64,000 nt of DNA, from contig NC_079366.1 of assembly GCF_021018895.1 (NCBI RefSeq), positions 27,377,270 through 27,441,269 on the forward strand, read 5' to 3'. This DNA is from Seriola aureovittata. Taxonomy: Eukaryota > Chordata > Actinopteri > Carangiformes > Carangidae. Positions within the stretch are counted from its first letter, which is position 1. Each line of letters starts with the position of its first letter. The notes beneath the pieces were generated by a model, which was not told where the DNA came from, did no database searches, and saw only the letters and a program-made list of their open reading frames with translations. This document shows, one piece after another, positions 29,601 to 44,099 of this stretch. The position numbers were made by a program, and so were the translations under genes.

Positions 29601-32600
29601 TTATCACATCAATATAGGCCTAGCCTAGGAAATTACCTTGTTTAATCGTGACAGCTTTTGCTTAAGAGAATAAAAGGTAAATGTCAAGTCTGAAATGAAT
29701 AATTCTTATTCTTATAATAATGTTTTTAATTCATCTACATTGAATCTCAGATGAATCAATGTCATTCATCTGGACTCTGCAGAACTGTAGAACTACAGAT
29801 CTGCTCAACAGCTTCATTCAAGCCTGAGAGGTTTAAGCTTATTTAGGTTTCAATTGGTTTCAGCTGGTTTTATTTGACTTTTATTTGATCCTCTACCCCA
29901 TGCCAGCACTAACCCGTATCTTGTGGCTCATTAAGTTATAAATTAGGGGCTGCTGTTTGTGGTGTTACTGTGAGTCCTGCAGCCACTCCTGTAAGTCAAA
30001 GCAGCAAAGTCTTTGGGTGTTACAGCAACCTGGAGAGCTGCGTTGGTGGGACACGTGATCTCTGCCTTGCAGTCATTTATTTTATGATCTATTAAGTGTT
30101 ATTGCCTCACAAGCTGTGCAGCATTTTGTGAGTCTGTTTTGAAAGCGTTATAGAGCTGGAAATGATTTGTCCCCAGTTCATTAGTATCAATTTCCCAGTA
30201 CACTGTTTCCTTACACCCCCGTTCATGCATCCATCTTCCCATGCTGTTTAGTTCTTCAAAACTTCACCCTTGTGTAAAGAGAAAAACATGCTTGTTCTGC
30301 AAGATCATGCAAAAAAAAAAAGTTTATGTTTAGAATGGGTTTTACTTTGCTGCAAAATATCTTCTGGCTTCTCCTTTTTCGTGGCTAATGTTTACATGGT
30401 TTTCATAAGGTACAAAAGCCCATAAAATATATATAAATTATATTTTATACATCATAGTCTATATGTAAGAATTTCTTTCTATTTCAATGTTAAATGTTTA
30501 AGTTGCACGTGAATGAAAAAAGACATGTACATACAGGAGTATTAAAAAAAACAAGAGAAAACAAGTATGTTGTGTTGTAAAGTTTGTATGAAAATCGTGT
30601 TTACCCGACACCCCAATATCAGCCAGCACAGCCTTCTTGCGGTCTTTGACACTGCTGATCTGGGGGAAGTACACGTCGAGAGCCAGGAAGGCCATGCAGC
30701 AGAGGAAAGCCATGGAGCCCATGAAGACGCCATAATTACAGGCGTTCTGGTTGCGGTTGAAGATGCAATACTCTTCCACTTCTTTGGGGCCGTTGGTGTA
30801 TCCCTCATTGGCGATGCAGCCAAAGATCACGATGGAGAAGAGCTGCAGAGAAGAAGAAAAGAAGAAAGGATGGGACTGTGAGAGAAGAAATAAGGCAGAT
30901 GTTTGTAGCTCATGGGGGAACACACTCTCGCAACATGTGGTGAACCATGGTCCCATTGTCCATCCTAATTATTCTCCTACTTTCATATTGAGTGACTCCT
31001 CCTCCATGTGTGTCCTCTAGTAAAATAATGTTTGTTCACAGACAAATCTGAAGCCCCTTGCTCAGGTTTGTGTTTGAGCACCACCACCTCACCCGGTCCT
31101 CCACTCGCATGTTTGGAATAATTCATAAAAGCCCTTTACAGCTCAAAAGAATACCACCTGCTGTCGTCAGACGGTATATTTAGACTGACTGTGTAATTTA
31201 TGAATAAGAAACACTCCAGCGTGACACTCTCAGCCCATAATGTCACGACAGCCCTGCAGGGGAGTTTCATGAATAATCCTTCATGTCTTTTTTGTCCAAT
31301 GTGCCTCTGGGTTTCCTCTGGAATTTGACCGTGGAAAAATTTGCCTTTCCCTGCTATTCTGCAATTTACTATGACAGCTACTGAAACCACAGTGATGTGA
31401 ATAATACATATATAATGTTTAGTGAAGATTTTATATGAATAAAGACATCTAGGCTGTATCCAAAGTGGAAAAATAATCTGTACTTGCTATTGTTTTTGCA
31501 AAAAGAGGCTTCCATCGTCTTTTGATAGGGGTAATTACCTCACCAATAACTACTGCACATAAATATTGATGATATTACAACTAATCGCTTTCTGTTGTAT
31601 TACACTGTTGCCCTGAACATACTGGTTGTGTTTTCTGCCCAGGGACTGTAGATTCAAATGACTGGTGCACGGCTCCTATCAAATAAACAGTGATTTAAAG
31701 GAAAACTAAATTCCCTGCTAGCTTTTATAAATCTCTATTGTTTTTTGTTTTGTTTTGTTTTTTTAGACAAAAACCTTGTGAGTGTGGTTTTATAGCTCTT
31801 GTGTTTAATCGAAACGAGCCCACCTGTTGTTTTTGCAGCAGCTTATTACGACCTGTAGTTACGTTTTGTTGCTAGGCGACATCTAGTGGTCGTAGTAATT
31901 ATGACAGGAGCAAAGGGGAAAATGCGGTGACGGAGTATAAAGAGCGACCAAGTCCACGTCAGGAGGAGGCTGTGGTGGGTGGATGGGTCAACGAGACACA
32001 GGATAGCGGTGTTCGATTCCCATGTGAAACCAGTAGTTCATATTGTTTCTATTATCCATGACCGTTCAATGTTACTATCGTAACCACGACAACAAAGATC
32101 ATCTGATGTTGAGGAAGTACTTATTTTAACCCAAATTGTGATCTTTTCCTAACCCTAACCAAGTAGTTTTTGTGCCTAAACCTAACCAAGCCATGACCGT
32201 TATTATAGTAACCACAGCAACGCTCTCAGTACAGTCGCATGTTTATAATGGTAACCATGACAGCCGAGGTCCAGTACTATTTCAGGAGACACTCCTATGG
32301 GTCGTATCAGAGGGTTGAAAAAAACAACCTGTATGGTTGTTCAGGTTGGAGGAGTTGTTGGTTTAATATAAGCACTCCTCTTGTGACTCTTTGCCGTATG
32401 AAATCCTCTTTAAACCAAGTGTCTAATTCAAACAAATGGACGGTGTTGAGTGGAAATGTACTGCTGGAGAGGTTTAATCCATACAGCGGCGGGCCGTCTG
32501 AGGAGGAGGGATGACGACAGTGACAAAATGCAGTCAATGGATGGAGGAGGTTACTATGATAGCATCTGATACCTCACTCGTCCATCTCTCCTTTCATCCT

Positions 32601-32761
32601 CTCTCCTCTTCTGTCCTTTCTTTTACTTTCTCCTCCTCTCCCGTCCGGCAGTGTCTGGAGGAGTGGAGACACAGAGGGCTACAAAATGGAGTCAATAACA
32701 GGAGCATGTTACTAAGATACCATCTAATTCTCCTCTCCTCTCCGAGGTCATAAACTTGAGA

Positions 32762-32807
<46 letters not shown>

Positions 32808-33011
32808 CCACAGTGTTAGTATTCCACCCTGCAGTGCAGTGTAGCAGTCTGCTTTCTACTTCAATTGATAACAGCGGATCAGACAACTCCATCCAACTGA
32901 CAGAGCCTCACACCAAACCTCCAGGGAGCGAGGTCTGTCTGGATATGGACCCAGACTGAGCCTGTTTATGTTTGTCTGCAGTCGATTCTGTTGTGGTGAG
33001 TGATGGATTCT

Positions 33012-33058
<47 letters not shown>

Positions 33059-35254
33059 AGAGCCAGAAAGCTAGGAGTGGACCTTGGGTTAGTGGATAGT
33101 TTACCCAGCTGTTGTGTCTGTGTTTGTGTAATAAATGACAGCGCTACAAAAGGAGAACGCACAATAGACTATCCTTCCACTGACAGGCCCCGACCATGAA
33201 GGCCAACAACCAGGCCGGGCGGAGACGGGCATGTCAGTCAGGACGGGGATTACACCGCAGCTTTTCTTTTTCACTCTTTGCTTCTTTATCTGCTTTCAAG
33301 CCCCCTCGGTTTCTTTCCACTGTCTTCTCCTCGCTTTCTGCAGATCCGCGTTTTCATTAACTGACACCGAGAGCTCGACATCTGAAGCGGCAGCCGAAGC
33401 AGCCTATAACTCTGTTAAATGTACTCGACGCAGACTTCATTTCAACTCTGAGATTTTGAGATTCAACCCATTTGACTGTGTGAGGAGGGGGAACTTGAAA
33501 TGCAAGTCACTTTGCTTTGTTATTCTGCTTCTCTTTGAAGGAATTCCCCATTGTCCTGTTTGATCCCAGTAGCGGCCCAGTTAGCACCAGTATGTGTGTG
33601 ACAGTAATCCTTCCTCTAAGACTTTGTATAAGACAACAAAGAAACATTATACCTAATGTTGTGGTATAATGTTTTGCAAAAATAATATTGGTATTTTTCC
33701 CCGTAGAACTATGAACTGTGACGATACCGGAGGCAATGTCATTAAAAAATGATTCAAATATTTGTGAAAATTATCAAGATGAAACAGAGAGGAGACTTTA
33801 AAAACTTGTAACTGAATGAATCAAAACCAAAACTCGACTTAAAGTCCTCTCACTACTTTTTACAGAGCTTTCAGCTGCATCTCATGGTGTTCCGCGGCGG
33901 GTGAAGTTATCACATGAGCGCAGTGATATACAGTATTTAGGTCTAGACATTTATTCTCCCCACAGAGTGAGTCCTAATAACTGACTTCTCATCGAGCGCC
34001 ATCATCAGGCAAAATTTCAATTTGTCCAATGCTTGATTAAATATCTAATAATAAATAATAAATAACTAATAAGATTCACATCAGCCTCTGTTGTGTTGAT
34101 TAGCACATGTTTGAATGCTAACATGTTAAACTGAGATGTTGAACATGGTAAACATTGTACCTGCTGAACATCAGTATGATAGGATTGTCATTGTGAGCAT
34201 GTAAATATGTTCATTTACTTATCATTGTTTTGTTAACAAAGAACATATTTTAGGAGACAGGATTGAAATGTTGTTTCTGGTGTAATACAGAATATGAAGC
34301 ATTAACATCTCAACAGATAAAGCTATAACAAAGCTATTCAGAGCCAGCCTTTTCACCCAAAATCTAATCTGAGTTCTTAACTTGTGCATTTCGGCCTTAT
34401 TTTAACTCTGGTCATATTTGTAAATGAGTTCAAGTGACTTTGACTTTCCATTCAAAAAGACAGTAGTCAAGGTGACTGAGTGACCTACGCATCAGGTCTT
34501 TGAGATCATGTGTCATAGTGCAAAATGTTGTTAAAATATCATGTCAGCACTTTAAGTTTTGTCTTTAAAATGAGTCTTTACAGGCTTCACAGTAGAAATA
34601 TCTTTCAATTGAATTCCAGTATGAGTTTTCTCTCTGGGTGAAAGGAGAGCAGACAGTTGAAATTCTCACTAATTGATGAAGCAACCACTAAGTCACTTGT
34701 ATTAATCAGCAGTAACACAAGTGAGTGTATATTTAATAGTATATATAGTAATACATGGTCATTTTGTTGCTATTAGGTGGTAATAATTCCCATTTTAAAG
34801 ATACACTGAGTGGAGATCTTTGGCTTTCTCCAGCCTGTGCAGAGGAGTCACGAGTTGGCATTTGGAGCCTGTGTCTTGATGACATACTGGAACAGTATGT
34901 TAGCAAGCGTGCACAACCTTTTTGCTTCCTTCACCCTCCCTCCATCCCCTCTCTGCTTCTCTAGCCTCCCGCGCTCCTCTCTCCATGGAACGAAGGATGT
35001 GTGTAGGAGGATAGTAACACCTCAATCCCCTCCTTCATCTACCTGCACTCTTTTTCATTGAGGGGGGTGATGATGAAGAGATGGAGGGATTGCAGAGGGG
35101 ATGAGCGGAGGAAAGCATTGGGGGCAGAAGGGGTATGGAGGCGGTGCTATTTTTAGTCCGGCTGCATCATCGCTCCCTCCCTCCCTCCCTCCCGTCTTCT
35201 CCCATCTCCTCTCGTTACTGGCCCTGCCTCTGCCCACGAGTGTTCTTGAGAACA

Positions 35255-35327
<73 letters not shown>

Positions 35328-35422
35328 ACACACACTCAACCATATACAGCTCAAACACACACAGTTTGTCCACTGCTTCACATGCCTGGCTTACTTTAAG
35401 ATTCAGGTCAGAAAACACAAAG

Positions 35423-35458
<36 letters not shown>

Positions 35459-37560
35459 ATGAACACAGGCGCACATGATGTCGGTGGGATGTCAGAGCAC
35501 TCTGTCTGCTCATGTAACACACCTATACTAAACACACATACACTGAAAAGAAAAGTGGCCTGTGTGTGTGTGTTATTTAACTTACTTAGTTCCTCTCTTC
35601 CCTCTTTAGAAAAAAATTTCTATCTTCTCAGTTTGTATTTCCTTTCCTACCACAGACAAACCTATTGTAGTGTATTGTCACACATATTACATATTGTCGT
35701 GCTGGTGGAGTTAGCTAAGGATACAAGGGTTTAACACAAAAGGTGTACTAACCAGAGTTATGTCATTGTAACAGGGGATGGTGTATACTGCATATATCTA
35801 CTGGGGTTCATTAAGAGTCTTTTAGGAAGAATCTATATTTTTCTTTCACAATATCTAATTTTAGACTCTGATCTCTCCGATCACTGCTGGACTCCCTGGA
35901 CCGTTTCCATGGCAAACTTCTTCTAGGTGTCCCCCAAACAGATGTGGAGAATAATGAACACTATAGCTAACACACTAACACTTACCCACCCACACACACA
36001 CACACAAACTCACACACGTGTTCACTAACCACTGTCCATGCTTTAGTTTTACAGCAAACATAGATCTGTTTTGTCATCTTTACTGATGGGCACAGCAAGT
36101 CTTTAAACTAATTAATTTAACAGCAGTAAAATGCTGTTATTGGATTTCTCTTATTTGACAGAAACTCACCTCAAACTGAATGAGAAACTTAATATGTGTT
36201 TCTGTATTCATGGCAGAGAATCTGATGTATGGAAAGAGATGAAGATCAGAGGTAATGCTAATGCTAACGATGCTAACCAATTAGAGATGTTAACAGGTAA
36301 CTGTTCGGCTCCTATTACTGTGATGCATTACATACACATGATATGATTTCAACAGGAACCTTTTCTGTTTTTTATTTTTTGGCAGCTACTTTTATTTTGA
36401 AGGCTGGAACTAATGATTAAGTTTCTATAAATCAATTAGTATCATTCTGAAAAGCATCCGATGTTTGGTTCTTTAGTTATAGTCATGCTAGTTTGCTTTA
36501 GAGCTAGAATGAATGTCTGCATTGAAATATAACTCAGCCAATAAGTAGAGAAGTTAAAGTTTTTTATTGTGAAGTGTTAAATATCCTGCTCAGTCACTAT
36601 TATTTTGGGTCTGCAGACAGTGACTGCTGGACCGTGCGGGTGTGTGCCCCTCACTGCGTTTGATTTGGATGCAGAAGGGAGTTTGTTAGCTTCTGTATCA
36701 AGGACAGCACGACCTGCGGGGCCACTAGTTTTTAGTGGTGTGACACAGTTTGGTTTTTGGATCCTCGCCTGAGAAGCTCCGCTGGGAAATAAACTCACCA
36801 CCAGGGACCCTCTTTCTCTACAGTTTACAGCCTGTAATTTTTTTTCCACGCTCTTCTCTTTTTCTCTGCTCACTCCGGTCACACAAACACCAAACACACA
36901 AATGCCCTTTCTCGCAATAAGGATCGGTTATGGCACGACCTAGTTCACTGGGTTTGAAAACACACATCATTTTCAGGGTCACAATTATATTTGCTGTCAC
37001 ATGACAGCGGAGGGTGGGGGGAGGGGGGGGGGGCAGCAGATTGAATTACTGAGCTTTTTCTCCGGTTGCCTGAAGATATCCAGCCGGGTTTGTGAGCAAG
37101 TCCTTCAACTGTACATCAACCACATATCGCGAAGTGTAACAGTCATTGTTCTGCTTTGTCTCTCTTATAAATTATAGATAAATTAATTCACTTCAATTAA
37201 CTTAATAAAGAAAAACAGACAAAATGTGGTGAATGATTGAACTCGCTGCACCTAAACATTCCTCACTTGCTTAGGAGCCATGAAAAGTGGAGCATGTGAT
37301 TCGGTTTCATATGTAACTCTCCTTCACACCCTCCCCCCGCTCTCTTTTTTAACTGTTATTCTGTTAATATATAAGACTTCTTTAGGTGTGCGTGTGCGTG
37401 TGCGTGTGTGTTCCCTCGCCCCTGTGATCCGTAGACAGATCACAAGGCTTGTGGAGGTGATGAAAGCAGGCACTGTGAAGAACACCACGTGGGTTGCTGA
37501 TCTTGTGACCATCAGAGGGTCACATACAAATTGCACATTAAGGATGCCGATTGCCAGGAC

Positions 37561-37593
<33 letters not shown>

Positions 37594-39850
37594 GTGCGTG
37601 CGTGCGCATGCATGCACATGCTTGTGAAACCGTGTGCATGCATGCGTGAATGCATGTGCTTCCTCTAGAATCTCCCTTTCTCTCTGATGCTATTTTTCTT
37701 TTTCTGCTTCACTTTCTTTGCGTCTACCTTTCCCCTTTCTCTTTCTCTAAATTTAAATCTGATACATGCAACACACACGCACGGCAAACAGCCATGTCAG
37801 CCTCCAGGTAGGCCGAAATCATATCAGTCCAGTCTGGCTCATTGTGAATGATTTAGAACTGCTGTTGTGCTCGCTGAAAAGCCTTTTGGATCCATTGTAA
37901 AGGGCCAGACAATTGAGCCGGGCCTCATATCACCCTGGTATTCACACTGTACCTCACACAAAATCCTGTATTAGAAATAGCCACACACCTACACACACAG
38001 AGGCACACAGCAGACCGTGGCCTGGCACTGCATTGTCCAGGCCTTTGTGACTGCAGCCTTCATTAGTGTGTCCACAATCGAACAATAACTGAAATGGAAA
38101 AAAATACTTTAAAAGTGAGTTTGTCTGCCTCTATGTTGACTCAACCACTGATTTACGAATTTATGAAGCAAACTGACAGATTTTTAGTGACACTGTGAAT
38201 CCAGACTGTCATCACACTTTACAAGGGATTTCATCTCACATCTCCATTCAGGTCTCAAGACTTAATTTAAGTTGTTTTTAATGAATATAACTAATATAAC
38301 TAATATCTTTCAAGGAGCTATTTGTAAGATTTCGCTATTGCTACATAGCTAACGTTAACTGTTTACTTACCAGTCTTGCCAAGAGCTTCAGCGATTGTTG
38401 TGTTTACAAGACAAGAGGTTATGATACACCCTGTGAGCAGCACTACTTCTTCAGGGCGGACTGGAAGCTACAGTGACTCAGTATCGGAAAGTGACGAGAT
38501 AGTCCAACCGGGCGTGTGGCTAACTGGTTAGCATGTTGACTTCAGTAGAAGAAAAAAAGTGATAGAAATAGCAGCAAAACAAGAGGATAGCTTTCCACCG
38601 CTTGAGACCGCTCTGTGGCAAATAAAGGAATGAAGTTTGATGCTAAACCAGAAATATTTCGTCTAGACTCATAAGCAGTTATAAGCAAGTTCATTGGTAA
38701 AAATTATTTGAGATAAAGATCATTTGCTTTAACAAATTTAAATTTGGAGGACTGGCATTTTAGTTCCGACATGTAAGATCAGGTCCACAAAATTTAAGTT
38801 TTGTGTTAATGCTGAACAATTACTTGGTTAAAGTTAAGTGCAATACATCACATCTCTGTAATGGAAAGTGAAATGCACACACTGACTCATCATATAGACA
38901 GAAGAGGTAATCAAGATACAATAGCTGGGATCTGCCAACCCATAGCTGCTGCTCTCTGGATCGCTGGCATCTGGCGACGCTGGGAAATAGGGCAGTGGTG
39001 TATTCTGACGAGTTTCCACACATCAGCGCGGGATGACACACGTCATGATGCCATGGGAAACAATGGGTACACAGCAAACAATGGGTACATCATATGCCAG
39101 ACACCATAATGGTTTAAACAGGGATAACAGCACAATGTTTCGAACAGTCTCTCCTAGGGGGCATTTATGGTGTGGCGCTCATTTCTACAAACAAGAAGTG
39201 ACAGAAGGGGTTATGTGAGGAGCGAAAAAGGATAGCTTGAGAGGGAAGTTCATTCTGCTTGATTTCACCCCTCTGCTCACCTGCCCATTCACTATGTTAA
39301 GTGAAGGCTGAACTGACATCGGAAAGTTACAGCCATCCAACAAGCACTTTGGCTGGAACTTTTCTGACACAGACTGTGGTATTATTTTCTAGTGCAAAGC
39401 TATGGTACTAGAACTAAAACCACAATATGGAATAAAGCCGTGCAAAGACGAGACGTGCAAAAAGCTCAGAACTCATGAGTCCTGATCCACTTTGATCACT
39501 GATCTTACACTCCGCAGTTCCCCATAATTAGTGAGATATACAGATTACAAGCTTTTGTTGGTCGTATAATAAGTAACTCTAGGTATGCACATCAGCTAAA
39601 TGAAAGAAAAAATGTTTCAAAGCAGCAACACTGGAAGAAAGAACCAGCTCTGCCAAGCATGATGTTATATTCATTACTGACTGATGACAAAGCTGCAGAG
39701 GAACCGGATCCTCTGCAGAAACACACAGAACAATTAAGATTTTCTGTCTGTTCACTTACACGTAAAGTGATGTTCACTCCAAGTTAAAAGCTGAATAATA
39801 CCTGATCACTGCTGGAGGATATTATATACTGTCTATGTGTGTGTGTGTGT

Positions 39851-39890
<40 letters not shown>

Positions 39891-42800
39891 TGTGTGTGTG
39901 TGTGTGGGGGGGGGGGGGGGTGGGGGGGGGGGGGGGGGGCTTATTGTCTGCGGCGGCGTGTTGGCCTGGACTGGGGATACCTGATTGCTGCTGTCACCAT
40001 GGCAGCAGCTGCTCATGTAATGAGAGAGAGAGAGAGAGAGAGTGATAGAGAGAGGAGACCTTGTCAAAGTACAATTCAAGGAGAGCCACTGCAGTAGCAA
40101 GGGTACACAACGAGACAGACAGACATAATCACAAGTCCGGGACTCAGCGACACTCGTATCCACACATCTACACTCTGTTCTACCCACTCACTCATTCACA
40201 CACACTCTCCTCAATATGCCTCTCTCTTTCTTTTTTTTTGATTTATCATCCCTCTCCATCTGAATTTGGGAGTCAGTTAGTGAGAGCATGATCAGATGAG
40301 CTGCCCAGATACCATTGGTTGTATCGCTGTAAGGAAACAGACGGTTCCTCAATCTTGTAAAGCCGAGCATAACAGAATCAAGTGAGAGCAGGACTGCAAT
40401 CTGGACTGCTGCTCATTCAGTTACTTATGCATGTTTTCATAACGGGTATGACAGGTCCATTATGCTTAAAGAGCATGCAAATTTCACTGTATGTTATGTA
40501 TGTACTGTATTTTTCTTTTTTTTCGGTACAGATCTGAACACAGCAATCGTACAACCACACTGAGAGTCTTGCAAGGAACGGGTTTCAGCTCGCTCACAAA
40601 TTAATTCTAGAGCGGTTCATTTGTTGTAGGTATGTGATTCAACTTCGACTTGTTTCAACTTCAAGCCAGGAACACTTTGCAAACTGGACTGTGGATGAGA
40701 AAAATCAACAGTTGCAAACATCTAGCCAGAGAATGAAAGGAGGTCTGACCTGAACTACCAGCAAAGTGTGTTGCCTAATTGGGCAGATAGGACTTTCTTT
40801 CTGTGTTTATTTTTTTCACTTCTGCTCCAATGAGCAGAGTGAATGTTCTCGGCTTTCGTTGATGCATTTTGTTTGCTTGAAATGTTTCCTGTGTGAAAAG
40901 AAACCAAACCAAGTGGAAAACCCAACAAGTTTACCAACTCGTCCACTGATCCGGACATAGCAAACAAAATGCAGGAAAATATCCTTAAAGAACCATACCA
41001 GTGGTTCTATAAGTCTTACTACAAATTGCATGTCCTTCACATCACATCTGGCCATTTTGCTATGCAGCAGTGTTTTCCATGCATCTAGCCTCTATTCATC
41101 TCTGTATTGTCTGAAAATCTGTTAGCAGACAAACTTGTTTTTTGCGTTGTGTAATCAAATATATATTTTAATCAATGTAGAATGTTGTATCCTGTTGCTA
41201 TTGATCAAAGGTTTTGAACCTTAGCGAACCCTAGCAAGTCTTAACATAGTGGCAGACCCTTTCCTCTTTTAACTCCTTGATTTCATCAGTCTTTTCATCA
41301 TTGTAAACTGACTGCTGGTCCTATTGTCTGAATGCAAAATCCATTTATTACACCTGCATTGCAGACTGTTTGATCCTTCACCTCTTGGCCCACTGCATAC
41401 CTGTGCAACCCTGCTGTTGTACTGACTGCAGCTTAGCTAGTCAGCATCAAAAGACCATGAAAAGTACAGCATATATTAGAAAATGGACAGTTACAGCGGT
41501 CAGATAATTATGGAGCTGAAACATACTGGTGTAGTCACTGAGGTGGATAGATTTAATGGTGTGAAGCTCATATTCTGAGGTCTGTATCATGCCTCTTTCC
41601 AATGCTCTGCATGCATCGTGACTGATACCTGAAGGATCTTTTCTGCTGCACAATAACACTCACACAATCCACTGCATCCAAAAACATGCACTGCCACTGC
41701 CAACATCTGCTGTGGAGCTCGTGGAGCTCTCCTCTGGAGGCCCTGGCTGGCTGCAGTGGGACATTGCTTTGTGAGATTTACACATTTGTACCCCAATGAA
41801 AGAACCTTCAAAGGGGCTGTTTGTAAGTTTTCTCTGCTGCTGAACATGGTTTCTTGCCAGAAACGGGTGGTGGTGATATGTGCTCGACAAGAATTCCGGC
41901 CATTGTTGTGTTTGCAAGAAAAAAGGTTATTATACGCCCTCTGCGCATGACAGATTGGAGGCTACAGTGAGTCAGAGACGGGCTGCGCCTAGCGGTTAGC
42001 ATGCTAACTTCAGTAGAAGAAAAGATGCAATAGAGACAACAGTTAAGTTGCACTGCTTTCCACCTCTGGAACAAAATACAAAGGTAAAACAAAATTATTA
42101 AACACTACAGTGACTCAGTATCGGAAAGTGACGAGACAGTCCAACCGGGACGGGATAGCAGGTTAGCATGCTAACTTCAGTACAAGAAAAGAAGTGCTGG
42201 AGATAGAAGCCAAACAAGAGCTTTCCACCACTGGAGACAGCTCTTGGCAAATAAAGGAATAAAATTTGATGCTAAACGGCAACGTTTCTTCTAGACTGGT
42301 AAATAAACAGCTGTTAATGCTAATGTTGGATATGCAGCAATAGTAAATTTGCAAATAGCTCCTTTCACTAAAGCTACAGCGACTGGATCAGATTGATGCA
42401 CTTCTAATCAGGCAGTGAAAACACAGATGACCAGAATACAAAGGTACAATAAATCTACTAAATGTTTCCATTGTACTAAAGCCAGAGGAAAACCACAGTA
42501 TATGTTGTTTTATTTTGTATATTCACATATGAGTGTATCCACTTGGTGATGTTAACCACAAAAAGACAATAAAATCCATCCCATTGCAGTATGTAGTTTA
42601 GGATTTAGAGAGGTCCAAACACCGACCAGCCAAATGCCAGAATGTAAACAATCCTACTGAACAGACAGTCGGGTGGTAATCTAGGCTCATCTGTAAATGT
42701 TTAATGCAAAAGTACAAATAGGCTTATTTAGTGAATGCAGCATGTGTTCACAACATGACTGCATATACAATGCAAACATGCCGCCTGCAGGCCGCAGCTC

Positions 42801-43887
42801 TTGAAATAGCTTTCAAACCGTGTCTGAATTCTGACGTGTAGGCACTAACACACTGTGTTTGTGTGCACTCCTGTTTTACATGGAGATGACAGAATGCGCT
42901 GCACTGCAGTCTCTGTGTTTGTGTTGCTAATATCAAATAGTTACTCACAAATTACAAACTCTCTTGACCTCTGAGATGCTAATCATCATCACAGCTAAAT
43001 TTAAAATGCTAACCCACGTTACTTACGTAAGAGCATTTCAATGTGAGAGAAAAACAGCATTTTCTTTAGCAGCTCACACTTAATTAACCTGTAAATCATA
43101 TAGTTTGTTATACGTCTGCTTTGAAATATTCCTTGTGCTCCAGATATTATTAAAAGTCAAGATCTCGTGAAAGGAAAAGAATAATTTGATTAACTAGATG
43201 CAAGAGAATCTTATTATCACTATTTATGTGCAGTGTAAAGGTGGTAATCTCAGACTATTGACACAGTCATTCAGAATGTGAGCAAATATTTACCTTAACC
43301 TTCTTACTCTTTCAAAGAAAAGCACACACATGCAGCAGATATCACTTTCTTTTCTGCATTTGAGCAGAGTTAAATAGTGAACTTTGATCTGTAAATTCAT
43401 CTGTCGAGCAGACAGAAAAAGCCGCTTTGGGCATGTTGACTTCCAGAAGTAAAAGTGCTATTTTAGCAGATTCAAGCACAAAGCAACTAAACACCACATT
43501 TAAGTGCATAATGATTTGATAGATGTTTTAAGTTGCCCAAGCATTAACCTCAATCCTTGAGCACTAGCAGAATTTAAGAAACTACGCTTGAAGCAAAAAA
43601 AAAAAAGCAAAGACCCAAGCTTCAAAAGTAATTCTCTTTTAAATATAGATCAAAAGCAGAACCACAGGCAAGAACGTGTCGTATCAGCTTATCAAGTCAG
43701 GCTGACCACATTTAGTCTAATTCAATAAATAAATGTAATTTTTTTTCATTTAGAAAATGATCACACGCAAGGTGCTTTCCTCCCATCTGTCACTATGTTC
43801 ACTGCTCCTCTCTCCTCCATGCATCGTGCATCATCACAGATCTACTGGACTGACTCCCTGAGGCTGAATCACACACACACACACACA

Positions 43888-43938
<51 letters not shown>

Positions 43939-44051
43939 ATCATTATCACCTCCACATACAGCCCTCCGAAGTCAGAAGAAGTGGGAGATAGAGGGGGAGA
44001 AAAGGAAGGGCAGAGAGAACGCTCAGCCACCATTCAGAAACTGCTCCTTTC

Positions 44052-44099
<48 letters not shown>

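Larger units (their letters stand above)
26693..30604 (-). other. SYNGR1 intron 2
   Basis: 3.9 kb with two repeat fragments and otherwise unique AT-rich sequence. No exon, RNA gene or second promoter was recognised. Confidence 0.6.

Noticed and set aside
30498..30604. Extension of the SYNGR1 exon 2 frame past GVS
   Set aside because: A clear donor (GGTAAAC) and exact phase to exon 3 (AFWSF) show the extension is intron.
31985..32035. tRNA-like B-box (GTTCGATTCCC)
   Set aside because: No A-box, no cloverleaf and no terminator; it is a phrase within the repeat.
32145..32160. CCTAACCCTAACC telomere-like sequence
   Set aside because: Fewer than three units, and part of a known-looking interspersed repeat, so not an interstitial telomere.
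32060..32300. GTTACTATCGTAAC and similar X-box-like phrases
   Set aside because: They break the RRNRAC half and belong to a high-copy dispersed repeat.
33231..33563. 110-residue frame in SYNGR1 intron 1
   Set aside because: It starts in a T-rich run, is antisense to SYNGR1 and shows no family motif. An internal TTTCTGCAG could be an acceptor, but no matching donor or partner exon was found.
36577..37000. Possible repeat or exon (TTTTGGGTCTGCAGACAGTG...)
   Set aside because: The composition is repeat-like, but I found no second copy in the window and do not recognise the family, so I do not list it as a feature.
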